Source: Clostridia bacterium
Lineage (GTDB): Bacteria; Bacillota; Clostridia; Christensenellales; UBA1242
DNA length: 14,962 nt
Reading direction: 5' to 3'
NCBI GenBank assembly: GCA_017964105.1
Contig: JAGCSP010000054.1
Location: 1-14,962 of the forward strand
Below, one piece after another: positions 6,820 to 14,031 of the stretch. Under the pieces are notes generated by a model, which worked only from the letters and a program-made list of their open reading frames with translations, had not been told where the DNA came from and did no database searches. The stretch's first letter is position 1, and each line of letters begins with the position of its first letter. The position numbers were made by a program, and so were the translations under genes.

Positions 6820-7591
6820 ATTTGTAATAAAATTCAATAAGATGATCTTTGAAATTTTCATAATATGGACGCAAATATTTATTTTTTGCAGTCATATATT
6901 CTAGTGGAATACATAATGCATTAATAATGCGCAAATTCTCAATTTCTATTGCGTCTTCTAGCGCTCTAATCACTATTAAAATTTCTTCTTTTAGATCTTT
7001 CTTTAATTTGGTACTGCTATCTGTTGCACCATACAATTCATTGATTGAACGAAGGAGATTTGCATATAAAATCTTTTGGTCAGAAGATTGTTCTAATGTT
7101 AATTGTTCTTCTAGTTCTTCAACTTCTTCACCATCTTCTTCTGGTAATTCATTGCCATCTGAATCAACTCCAAGCAAATTCATTACTGAATTTTTAAATG
7201 GAACTAGTACATTTATACTAAAATTGCTGTAGCTAATATTATAACCATCAGGGCTAAAGAAATTTTCGTTTACAAAACTTTGCAAATTAATTTTACCTTT
7301 ATCTACTTCTAGTAAAAAGCAAAATACTAGTGCCACTATTCTACGCTCTTCAGTAGGTAACACAAAATAACCACCATTTACCCTATTTGCACTAAGTGCA
7401 GTTTGAAATTCAGAATTAAAATTAAAGTGAACAAGGCACTTTGCAAACATGTCATATAATAATTCGGATTTTGCAATACTTTTGAGAATTCTGGCAATTT
7501 TTACATCACTAAGAATAAATCTGCCATCAATCATCTCATCACATGCATTAAAAAAATCTTTTAAGTTTTCCTTCTCTTCTGCTGTAATCAT
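6818..7591 (-). CDS. Unrecognised protein with acidic linker
   Basis: I do not recognise a named family. The 257-residue product starts at the ATG at 7591, chosen because TGAGG lies about 8 bases upstream; the longer ORF (to 7717) runs through two promoters. No signal peptide or membrane helix is visible, so it is probably cytoplasmic. The N-terminal part (about 1-142) is mixed hydrophobic/helical and includes a notable VNGGYFVLPTEERRIVALVF stretch (71-90). A very acidic linker follows (about 143-165, ELPEEDGEEVEELEE). The C-terminal part (170-257) is predicted helical and rich in Leu, Ile, Glu and Lys. It faces a DUF4364 gene across 143 bases, the two promoters being back to back. That layout is compatible with shared regulation, but function is unknown. 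Confidence 0.75.
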   Translation of the reverse strand: MITAEEKENLKDFFNACDEMIDGRFILSDVKIARILKSIAKSELLYDMFAKCLVHFNFNSEFQTALSANRVNGGYFVLPTEERRIVALVFCFLLEVDKGKINLQSFVNENFFSPDGYNISYSNFSINVLVPFKNSVMNLLGVDSDGNELPEEDGEEVEELEEQLTLEQSSDQKILYANLLRSINELYGATDSSTKLKKDLKEEILIVIRALEDAIEIENLRIINALCIPLEYMTAKNKYLRPYYENFKDHLIEFYYK

Positions 7592-7609
7592 AAAGCTTAC
7601 CTCAATAAT

Positions 7610-7638
7610 AGTATAAATATTTTTATTACATATGGCAA
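7610..7638 (-). promoter_or_regulatory. Sigma-A promoter for the 257-residue protein
   Basis: Minus strand: TTGCCA (7638-7633), 17 bases, TATACT (7615-7610). Expected transcript start is near 7603, right at the GAGG ribosome site, giving a very short leader of about 12 bases. This supports the start at 7591. Confidence 0.68.
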
Positions 7639-7678
7639 ATAAAATACGCGAGAATAAATATAATAAATATTTATTTAA

Positions 7679-7707
7679 TGTACAAAAAAAATGCATTGTG
7701 CTATAAT
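7679..7707 (+). promoter_or_regulatory. Sigma-A promoter with extended -10 for the DUF4364 gene
   Basis: TGTACA (7679-7684), 17 bases, TATAAT (7702-7707) preceded by TGC, an extended -10. Transcript start is expected near 7714, which excludes the ATG at 7678 as the start of the downstream gene. Confidence 0.78.
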
Positions 7708-7734
7708 GAAAATGCATTTAGGAGAAAACTAGAA

Positions 7735-8274
7735 ATGGATTTTACACCAGATAGTACGGTTAACAAATTAAAATTGCTATTTATTCTAGATAAGATGGAA
7801 ATTCCACTAACAGAAAATAGTATTATAGATATTTGCACCAGTAGAAACGACTGGCTCAATTACATGGATTGCAAAGATTTACTATGGCAACTAATAGAAG
7901 TAGGATTTGTGTATAAAACAAATGGTGAAAGTGACGATGAAATTCGCTACGGAATTACTTATGATGGTAGAAATTGCTTAAGTCATTTTTACAATAGGAT
8001 TCCGCAAAGTTTACGTGAATCCATGACAACTTTTGCAAAAGAAAACCGCATGAACTTTAAGCGTAGCCAAGAATATGTGAGTGAATACTTTAAAAATCCA
8101 GATGGCTCACACACTGTTGTGCTAAAAATAAAAGAGCCTATGATACCTCAAAGTTTGCTTGAAATAAAGATTAAAGCACCAACAAGACACTCAGCTGTTC
8201 TTACATGTAAAAAATGGAAAGATAAAGCACCAAATATATTTGAATACTTATATGATTCAGTGATAGATAGCTAA
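7735..8274 (+). CDS. DUF4364 family protein (winged-helix)
   Basis: DUF4364 proteins are small, cytoplasmic, mostly clostridial proteins with a winged-helix-like N-terminus; no function is established, although the fold suggests DNA binding. I start at the ATG at 7735 (179 residues, the usual family length) because AGGAG lies at 7720-7724 and the upstream in-frame ATG at 7678 falls inside the promoter. The N-terminal region (MDFTPDSTVNKLKLLFILDKM, then a three-helix pattern to about residue 75 with the YGITYDGRNCL wing) is the recognisable part. The C-terminal half is a beta-rich segment (DGSHTVVLKIKEP, LLEIKIKAPTRHSAV). It is monocistronic and convergent with valS. Confidence 0.85.
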   Translation: MDFTPDSTVNKLKLLFILDKMEIPLTENSIIDICTSRNDWLNYMDCKDLLWQLIEVGFVYKTNGESDDEIRYGITYDGRNCLSHFYNRIPQSLRESMTTFAKENRMNFKRSQEYVSEYFKNPDGSHTVVLKIKEPMIPQSLLEIKIKAPTRHSAVLTCKKWKDKAPNIFEYLYDSVIDS

Positions 8275-8306
8275 AAAAATAACACCACAATGGGTGTTAT
8301 TTTTTT
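8273..8306. terminator. Bidirectional terminator, DUF4364 gene / valS
   Basis: A 14-base stem (AAAAAAATAACACC / GGTGTTATTTTTTT) with a 6-base loop (8287-8292) and A/T runs on both sides. The valS stop codon (minus, 8297-8299) is in the right arm and the stem begins within the plus-strand gene's TAA (8272-8274). Confidence 0.88.
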
Positions 8307-10903
8307 AATCCTTTCAATGTTGTTTCAAACTCTTGTTTTAGTGCTTGATATTTTATAACTTTTTCACGTTCTTCTTCCACAAGGTTTGCAGGTGCTTTTG
8401 CAACAAATCCTGCATTATTTAGTTTGCCATTTGCGCGAGCAATTTCTGCATCACACTTTGCAATTTCGTGTACAAGACGCTCTATTTCTTCTGCCACATT
8501 TATAATGTCATCCATTGGCACAAACACTTTTGCAAGTGTACCGACAACAACTTTTGAATTTGGCATTTCTTCTACTTCAACCAAACTTACACTACTTGCT
8601 GTGCATAGTTTTTGCAATATTGCTAGTTCACGCTTTACAAATGCTTTGTCTTTTAGTGGTAACACAAACAAATTAATTTTCTTATTGTCTGCCACACCAC
8701 TCTCAGCACGCATATTGCGCACTAATCTAACTAAACTACGCAATTCGTCAAAGCGTTTTGCATCCACCTTATGACTTAACTCTTTTGAATATTCTGGGAA
8801 TGCACTAAGCATAATTGTTTCTTCATGCATTGGCAATTCTTGGTAAATTTGTTCTGTTACAAATGGAATGAATGGATGCAAAAGTTTTAGCAATGTTGTG
8901 AGAACAAATACTAGTGTACTTGCGGTGCTTTCTGGATATAATTCCATGTTTACTTTGCTAATTTCAATATACCAATCGCAGAACTTTGTCCAGAAGAAAT
9001 CATATAATTCGCTTGCAGCCATACCAATATCATATTTATCAAACTTGTGATTTACACTCTTAGTTAGTTCATTAATTTCATTTACTATCCACTTGTCTGC
9101 ATCGGATAGATTCACATCTGAAAGTTTCTTAACTTTTTTACCTTCTATCGCATGAAGCACAAATAAACTTGCGTTCCAAACTTTATTGATAAAGTTTCTA
9201 TTCAATTCCACTTTCTTTTCGCTAAATCTGCTATCCATATCAATGGAAATACCATTAAATAGTGAGAATCTCAAAGTGTCTACGCCATATTTATTGATGA
9301 TTTCTATTGGGTCCACACCATTCCCTAATGACTTACTCATTTTTCTACCATCGTCTGCTTTGACAATACCATTGATGAGCACTTCACGGAAAGGAATTTC
9401 ACCAACATATTCTAGTGAACTAAATATCATACGTGCTACCCACAACTGAATAATATCTTGGGCAGTAACCATAACATCTGTAGGATAGAAATATTCTAAT
9501 TCTGGTGTTTTATCTGGGAATCCAAGTGTGCTAAATGGCCACAATGCACTACTAAACCATGTATCAAGTGTGTCTGGGTCTTGACTTAAATGTGTGCTAC
9601 CACATTTTGCACACTTTACTGGATCTGTAAGTTCGCACATTTCGTGACCACACTCATCACATGTGAAAACAGGGATTCTGTGGCCAGACCATAATTGGCG
9701 ACTAATGCACCAGTCTTGTACATTTTTCATCCAATGTAAATAAATCTTTTTGTAACGTTCTTCAACAAAATGAACTTTGTCTTCCTCTACTACTTTGATT
9801 GCAGGTTTTGCAAGTTCACTCATTTTTACATACCATTGTGGACTAATCATTGGCTCAATTACTGAATGGCAACGTGAGCAATGGCCAACATTGTTGTCAT
9901 AATCTTCAATCTTTACAAGATTTCCAGATTTTTGCAAATCTTCTACCATTACTTTACGTGCTTCGTATCTGTCCATGCCTGCATATTTGCCAGCATTTTC
10001 ATTCATCTTTCCATCAAGACCAATTACAACGATTTTTTCTAATCCATGGCGTGTGCCAACTTCAAAGTCATTTGGATCGTGCGCTGGTGTAATTTTAACA
10101 ACACCAGTACCAAATTCCATGTCTACATAATGGTCGGCAATAATAGGAATTGGCCTGTTAACTAATGGTAAAATTACGTTTTTGCCAACCAACTTTTTGT
10201 AACGTTTGTCTTTTGGATTAACTGCAACTGCTGTGTCGCCAAGCAATGTTTCTGGCCTGGTGGTTGCTAGTTCAATGAAATCGTTAGTGCCTTCTATTTG
10301 ATAGCGTAAATGCCACAAATGTCCATGATTTGGTTCAAACTCCACTTCGATGTCAGAAATACTTGTTTTACATGTTGGGCACCAGTTAACTATGCGTTTA
10401 CCACGATAAATGTATCCTTTTTTGTATAACCTTACAAAAACTTCTCTTACTGCACGGCAATTTTGTTCGTCCATAGTAAAGGCAACTTTTGACCAATCGC
10501 AACTATAACCCATGCGTTTAAATTGGTTCATGATTGTGTCTTTGTAAAGTGTATACCATGCTTGAATATGTTTACCAAACTCTTCTCTGCCGATATCTTC
10601 TTTATTCAAACCTTCTTTGCGCAATTTCTCTACTACTTTTGCTTCAGTTGCAATGGCGGCATGGTCAGTACCAGGCAACCACAATGCCTCAAAACCTTGC
10701 ATGCGTTTGCGTCTGATGATTATATCTTGAATTGTTTGTTGAAATGCATGCCCCATGTGAAGTTTGCTGGTAATGTTTGGTGGTGGCATAATAATAGTAA
10801 ATGGTGTTTTCTTTTTATTGACTTTTGCATAAAAATAGTTTTTGTCGAGCCAATTTTGATAAATTTGCTCTTCAAAAACTAATGGATTGTATTTTTTTTC
10901 CAT
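8297..10903 (-). CDS. valS: Valyl-tRNA synthetase with atypical active-site residues
   Basis: ValRS charges tRNA-Val and hydrolyses mischarged Thr-tRNA. The 868 residues cover the full class Ia layout: PPPNITSKLHMGH (HIGH motif, 40-52), GTDHAAIATE (78-87), an editing domain about 195-345 with ATTRPETLLGDTAVAV and TPAHDPNDFEVG, zinc-knuckle cysteine pairs (415/418 and 431/434), DTWFSSALW (447-455), KMSKS (521-525), and a C-terminal coiled coil (about 800-868). Several usually fixed positions differ: S46 where NxTG has Gly, S406 in RQLWSGHR where RQLWWGHR is usual, VTAQDIIQLW (479-488) instead of VTGYDIIFFW, and NGISIDMDSRF (550-560) where TGNAPGNDMRF is typical in related Clostridia. The reading frame is intact, so it is not a pseudogene. 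It follows a small membrane-protein gene by 15 bases; its AAGGA site overlaps that gene's stop and is about 12 bases from the ATG. Confidence 0.96.
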   Translation of the reverse strand: MEKKYNPLVFEEQIYQNWLDKNYFYAKVNKKKTPFTIIMPPPNITSKLHMGHAFQQTIQDIIIRRKRMQGFEALWLPGTDHAAIATEAKVVEKLRKEGLNKEDIGREEFGKHIQAWYTLYKDTIMNQFKRMGYSCDWSKVAFTMDEQNCRAVREVFVRLYKKGYIYRGKRIVNWCPTCKTSISDIEVEFEPNHGHLWHLRYQIEGTNDFIELATTRPETLLGDTAVAVNPKDKRYKKLVGKNVILPLVNRPIPIIADHYVDMEFGTGVVKITPAHDPNDFEVGTRHGLEKIVVIGLDGKMNENAGKYAGMDRYEARKVMVEDLQKSGNLVKIEDYDNNVGHCSRCHSVIEPMISPQWYVKMSELAKPAIKVVEEDKVHFVEERYKKIYLHWMKNVQDWCISRQLWSGHRIPVFTCDECGHEMCELTDPVKCAKCGSTHLSQDPDTLDTWFSSALWPFSTLGFPDKTPELEYFYPTDVMVTAQDIIQLWVARMIFSSLEYVGEIPFREVLINGIVKADDGRKMSKSLGNGVDPIEIINKYGVDTLRFSLFNGISIDMDSRFSEKKVELNRNFINKVWNASLFVLHAIEGKKVKKLSDVNLSDADKWIVNEINELTKSVNHKFDKYDIGMAASELYDFFWTKFCDWYIEISKVNMELYPESTASTLVFVLTTLLKLLHPFIPFVTEQIYQELPMHEETIMLSAFPEYSKELSHKVDAKRFDELRSLVRLVRNMRAESGVADNKKINLFVLPLKDKAFVKRELAILQKLCTASSVSLVEVEEMPNSKVVVGTLAKVFVPMDDIINVAEEIERLVHEIAKCDAEIARANGKLNNAGFVAKAPANLVEEEREKVIKYQALKQEFETTLKGLKK

Positions 10904-10918
10904 AATTCAAATTAGTCC

Positions 10919-11158
10919 TTACATAAGTATCATAATTAAAGCTGCTACAAACAATAAAACGATTGCAATAACTTTAATGGTAATAAGTACTCTATCCTTA
11001 TCGTTTATTTCATTTGTTTTGCGAATTACTCTTGCAATTCTGCGTGCAAGAACGCCGAGCGCAAGACCAACAACTGCCAAGCTTAATGCGATAATAACAG
11101 GAGTCCAAGAAATCCACTCTACAAATTCGTCAAAAACGCCAAGTAACATACTGCTCAT
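10919..11158 (-). CDS. Small two-helix membrane protein of unknown function
   Basis: A 79-residue protein that I cannot assign to a family. Two hydrophobic segments (about 20-38 and 60-79) flank a basic stretch (ARRIARVIRKTNE) and a short polar loop. The pattern suggests an integral membrane protein with the basic loop on the cytoplasmic side. The start ATG at 11158 has a GAGAGG site about 9 bases upstream and a good promoter 29 bases upstream, which is the main evidence that the ORF is real. It is the first gene of a two-gene unit with valS (15-base gap). No functional link to aminoacylation is apparent. Confidence 0.7.
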   Translation of the reverse strand: MSSMLLGVFDEFVEWISWTPVIIALSLAVVGLALGVLARRIARVIRKTNEINDKDRVLITIKVIAIVLLFVAALIMILM

Positions 11159-11186
11159 ACAATGTACCTCTCTTTAAGTTAGTACT

Positions 11187-11215
11187 ATTATAGCAAATAT
11201 ATTTTTAAAATACAA
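11187..11215 (-). promoter_or_regulatory. Promoter with extended -10 for the small membrane gene and valS
   Basis: Minus strand: TTGTAT (11215-11210), 17 bases, TATAAT (11192-11187) preceded by TGC, an extended -10 that offsets the weak -35. The leader would be about 22 bases. No T-box stem or TGGNACC motif is present, unlike most Bacillota valS leaders. Confidence 0.72.
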
Positions 11216-11245
11216 GTATGTAATATACTAAACTTGCACTATTAC

Positions 11246-11274
11246 AAAAAAATCCACTACTATTAAGTAGTGGA
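11246..11274 (-). terminator. Intrinsic terminator after the substrate-binding lipoprotein gene
   Basis: Stem TCCACTACT / AGTAGTGGA (11253-11261 and 11266-11274) with a 4-base loop. On the minus strand the stem is followed by seven T (11252-11246), a clear Rho-independent terminator 10 bases after the stop codon. Confidence 0.85.
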
Positions 11275-11284
11275 ATTATCTACG

Positions 11285-12268
11285 TTATTTAACAATTTTA
11301 TTTGCAATTGTGTTATCTACAATTTTATTAAATTCTACTGTAGTGGTAAGAGTACCTGACTCAGTAAGAATTTCAATTAAATTATTAAAACTTTGCTCAG
11401 TCATTACAGGTGTTGGATTCCAAGCATTTATTCTTGTATATGACACCACTGCTGCCTTAATGCTTGCTTTGGAACTTGTATTGAACGATGGATACAATGC
11501 TTCCACAACATCATCTACCGTTGTAGTGGAACTAGTCATAAAGTCATATGCTTTTTGTATTGCTCTAAGGAAACTTTCTAACTTGTCAGAATTCTTTGAC
11601 AAATAGCTAGATGTAGTCATGAATGCAGTGTATGGCACACTACCAGCAATCTCACCAACTGATGCAAGAATATAACCTTTGCCTTGCGCCACAATATCAC
11701 TTGCAAGTGGCTCAAATGCCGTTACAAAATCTGCTGTGCCACCAAGGAATGCTGCCGTGGTATTATTAAAGTCAATAGTTGTATTGAATGTAACGTTTTG
11801 CACACCTGCTTCACGCACAACATGCTCTAATGTCATTGCAGGCATACCGCCTGGTCTACCACCAATAATTTCTTTGCCTGACAAATCATTTAGTGTGAAG
11901 TTTTCAATGTTTTCTCTGCCAATAATGAATGAGCCATCACAGCGAGTTAGTTGACCAAATATCATAGGTTGATCTTTTTTGCCTTGTGCTGCTACATACA
12001 CACTAGTTTCTGGACCAGCTAATATTACATCTGCTGCCCCGCTAACTAACGCCGTCATACTCTTATCGGAACCACCACCATTAGTAAGTTCGATAGTGAG
12101 CCCCTCCTCTTTAAAATAGCCCTTATTTATTGCAACATATAGTGGCGCATAAAAAATTGAATGTGTAACTTCATTTACGCGTATCACATTATCTTTTTTA
12201 CCACAGCCCGTTATTGCAAATGAAAAAGTAAGTAATAAGGCCACCAAAAATAGTGAAAATTTTTTCAT
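11285..12268 (-). CDS. ABC transporter substrate-binding lipoprotein (NMT1/ThiY/SsuA-like)
   Basis: Extracytoplasmic, membrane-anchored receptor of an ABC importer. I start at the ATG at 12268 (327 residues, MKKFSLFLVALLL) because GGGAGGG lies about 6 bases upstream; a TTG five codons earlier sits on top of that site. A lipoprotein signal ends in AITG-C22, so Cys22 is the predicted lipidated residue. The mature part is a periplasmic-binding type II fold of the NMT1 family: APLYVAINKGYFKEEGL, LTNGGGSDKSMTALVSGAADV, LSGKEIIGGRPGGMPAM, and ATFEPLA-like TAFEPLASDIVAQGKG. The family binds thiamine precursors, aliphatic sulfonates, nitrate and others; the sequence alone does not give the ligand, and no TPP riboswitch is present. 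Its ATPase and permease are encoded divergently. Confidence 0.9.
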   Translation of the reverse strand: MKKFSLFLVALLLTFSFAITGCGKKDNVIRVNEVTHSIFYAPLYVAINKGYFKEEGLTIELTNGGGSDKSMTALVSGAADVILAGPETSVYVAAQGKKDQPMIFGQLTRCDGSFIIGRENIENFTLNDLSGKEIIGGRPGGMPAMTLEHVVREAGVQNVTFNTTIDFNNTTAAFLGGTADFVTAFEPLASDIVAQGKGYILASVGEIAGSVPYTAFMTTSSYLSKNSDKLESFLRAIQKAYDFMTSSTTTVDDVVEALYPSFNTSSKASIKAAVVSYTRINAWNPTPVMTEQSFNNLIEILTESGTLTTTVEFNKIVDNTIANKIVK

Positions 12269-12303
12269 ATATTTCCCTCCCAAAAATAAAAAATCACTAT
12301 ATT

Positions 12304-12333
12304 ATCATATTGCAAAATTATTAAATTTGTTAA
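12304..12333 (-). promoter_or_regulatory. Sigma-A-like promoter for the lipoprotein gene
   Basis: Minus strand: TTAACA (12333-12328), 18 bases, TATGAT (12309-12304). Expected transcript start near 12297, leader about 29 bases. The region is very AT-rich, so chance matches are possible. Confidence 0.5.
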
Positions 12334-12368
12334 TTTCACAAAAAAATAAAAAATTATAATATTATGAA

Positions 12369-12390
12369 TTGTTATCAATTTAGATAATAA
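12369..12390 (+). promoter_or_regulatory. Inverted repeat, possible operator before the ABC ATPase gene
   Basis: TTGTTATC, six bases, GATAATAA: 7 of 8 positions pair, with the eighth a G-T. It lies just downstream of a TATAAT at 12355-12360, the best -10 candidate for the plus-strand unit, although I see no good -35. The 22-base size fits a dimeric repressor site, but the gap is so AT-rich that it may be chance. Confidence 0.3.
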
Positions 12391-12419
12391 CACAAATTTC
12401 TAAACTAAAAGGTGAACAA

Positions 12420-13205
12420 ATGAAAGTACTACAGTTTAAAAATGTGTGTTTAAATTATTATAGTGACAAAGGCGAAACAGTTGCGCTAGAAAATGTAAAT
12501 TTTGACGTAAATGAAGGCGAATTCGTGTCAATAGTTGGGCCATCTGGATGCGGTAAAACAACTATTTTGTCACTAATCTCAAAACTACTAACACCAACAA
12601 AAGGTAACATCCTTTTAAATGGTGTGGATATAACACAAATAAACAAAGACACAAAAGATAATTTTATTGGTTATATGTTTCAAAAAGACCAACTTTTTGA
12701 GTGGCGAACTATATTTAAAAATGTTACGCTTGGTTTGGAGATAACTCATCAAAACACACAAGAAAATATTGAATATGCAAATACCCTACTTAAAAAATAT
12801 GGGCTATGGGAATTTAAAGATAAACACCCTCATGAATTGTCTGGTGGAATGCGACAGCGTGTGGCACTGATTAGGACATTGGTACTACACCCTAAAATAA
12901 TGTTACTAGACGAAGCGTTTAGCGCACTTGATTTTCAAACACGAATTAATGTGTGTGATGACATACACACAATATTAAAGCAAGAAAATATCACATCAAT
13001 TCTTGTAACGCATGATATAACCGAAGCTATTACCATGAGCGATAAAATAATAGTGTTATCAAATAGACCAGCTCATGTAAAGAATATTCATAAAATGAAT
13101 TTTGATAAATCATTAACCCCATTAAAAAGGCGAGAAAGCGAAAATGTATCAAAATATTTTGATATCATCTGGAAGGAATTAAACAATGAAAAACAAGGAA
13201 TTTAA
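12420..13205 (+). CDS. ABC transporter ATP-binding protein (SsuB/ThiZ-like)
   Basis: Cytoplasmic ATPase that powers the importer whose permease follows. The 261 residues contain Walker A GPSGCGKT (40-47), Q-loop Q88 in MFQKD, signature LSGGM (140-144), Walker B IMLLDE (160-165), D-loop SALD (168-171) and the switch H198 in VTHDI. All catalytic residues are intact. The overall pattern (DEAFSALDFQTR, VTHDITEAI) is that of the nitrate/sulfonate/thiamine-precursor subfamily. Start ATG 12420 with AAGGTG at about 12409-12414. The gene overlaps the permease gene by 20 bases, indicating coupled translation. Substrate not determinable from this subunit. Confidence 0.94.
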   Translation: MKVLQFKNVCLNYYSDKGETVALENVNFDVNEGEFVSIVGPSGCGKTTILSLISKLLTPTKGNILLNGVDITQINKDTKDNFIGYMFQKDQLFEWRTIFKNVTLGLEITHQNTQENIEYANTLLKKYGLWEFKDKHPHELSGGMRQRVALIRTLVLHPKIMLLDEAFSALDFQTRINVCDDIHTILKQENITSILVTHDITEAITMSDKIIVLSNRPAHVKNIHKMNFDKSLTPLKRRESENVSKYFDIIWKELNNEKQGI

Positions 13206-14007
13206 GCCAAAATATAGCGATGGTTATATAAAATACATTCATGCTAAAAATAGAAGAAAAGCTATTATTTTATTCTTACAAATAGCCTTATTGATATCAA
13301 TAATTGGCGTGTGGGAATTGCTTGCCAGGTTTGATGTAATAGACACTTTCATAATGTCTTGCCCAAGCAAAATTGCAAATAGAATTGTTACATTATTTGC
13401 TACTGGCAACATGCTACAGCATTCTTTAATTACATTGTACGAAGCAACTCTAGGATTTATTATTGCCACAGTTGCCGGCACAATGATTGCAATACTACTA
13501 TGGAGTTTTGAAAATGTACGAAAAGTAGTTGAGCCATATATCATTGTTCTAAATAGTTTACCAAAAATAGCACTTGGCCCAATACTAATTATTTGGGTGG
13601 GAGTTGGTACTAAGGCAATTCTTGCCATGGATATATTAATTATGATTGTCATTACAATCATTAGCATGCTAAATGCATTTATTTCTGTTGATAAAGATAA
13701 AATAATGTTGCTAAAAAGTATGGGTGCAAATAAATGGCAAATTTTAACAAAACTAATACTTCCCCATTCCATACAAGAATTTGTATCTGTTTTAAAAATA
13801 AATGTAGGTCTCACTTGGGTAGGAACAATAATGGGTGAATACCTAGTAAGTAAAGCAGGTCTTGGATATCTAATTGTGTATGGCGGTCAAGTATTTGATA
13901 TGGACTTAATTATGTCTAGCACAATAGTACTTTGCATACTTGCTGCACTAATGTACTTTGTTGTGGCAATGATTGAAAAACGCATACTCAATAAAAACAA
14001 AAGATAG
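13186..14007 (+). CDS. ABC transporter permease (SsuC/ThiX-like)
   Basis: Integral membrane channel subunit of the importer, BPD_transp_1 family, 273 residues. About six hydrophobic segments: roughly 26-46, 80-105, 115-137, 142-162, 203-222 and 240-262. The EAA-type coupling loop that contacts the ATPase is at about 173-194 (LLKSMGANKWQILTKLILPHS). The cytoplasmic N-terminus is basic. Start ATG 13186 lies inside the ATPase gene, with GGAAGGA at 13171-13177. The last codons (KNKR and stop) are encoded inside the left arm of the shared terminator hairpin. Genes for ATPase and permease are co-transcribed, while the matching lipoprotein is divergent. Confidence 0.93.
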   Translation: MKNKEFKPKYSDGYIKYIHAKNRRKAIILFLQIALLISIIGVWELLARFDVIDTFIMSCPSKIANRIVTLFATGNMLQHSLITLYEATLGFIIATVAGTMIAILLWSFENVRKVVEPYIIVLNSLPKIALGPILIIWVGVGTKAILAMDILIMIVITIISMLNAFISVDKDKIMLLKSMGANKWQILTKLILPHSIQEFVSVLKINVGLTWVGTIMGEYLVSKAGLGYLIVYGGQVFDMDLIMSSTIVLCILAALMYFVVAMIEKRILNKNKR

Positions 14008-14031
14008 TCGGTGCGACTATCTTTTGTTTTT
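13993..14031. terminator. Bidirectional terminator with both stop codons in its arms
   Basis: A perfect 18-base inverted repeat (13993-14010 and 14014-14031) with a 3-base loop; the core is AAAAGATAGTCG / CGACTATCTTTT. The permease stop (14005-14007) is in the left arm and the minus-strand gene's stop (14017-14019) in the right arm. As a result both proteins end KNKR. A and T runs form the outer stem on each side. Confidence 0.9.

Noticed and set aside
7592..7717. N-terminal extension of the 257-residue protein to 7717
   Set aside because: The extra codons run through both divergent promoters, and the ATG at 7591 has its own GAGG site.
10904..11284. T-box leader for valS
   Set aside because: No TGGNACC bulge sequence or long stems; the region is filled by a small ORF, a promoter and a terminator.
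12356..12365. Perfect palindrome ATAATATTAT
   Set aside because: Too short and too AT-rich in this context to distinguish from chance.
12269..12419. TPP or other riboswitch controlling the ABC importer
   Set aside because: The gap is almost pure A/T with no CTGAGA-type core or GC stems; too little room for a structured aptamer.
13239..13814. 191-residue minus-strand ORF
   Set aside because: Antisense to the ABC permease; the hydrophobic look comes from complementary codons. No ribosome site or promoter.
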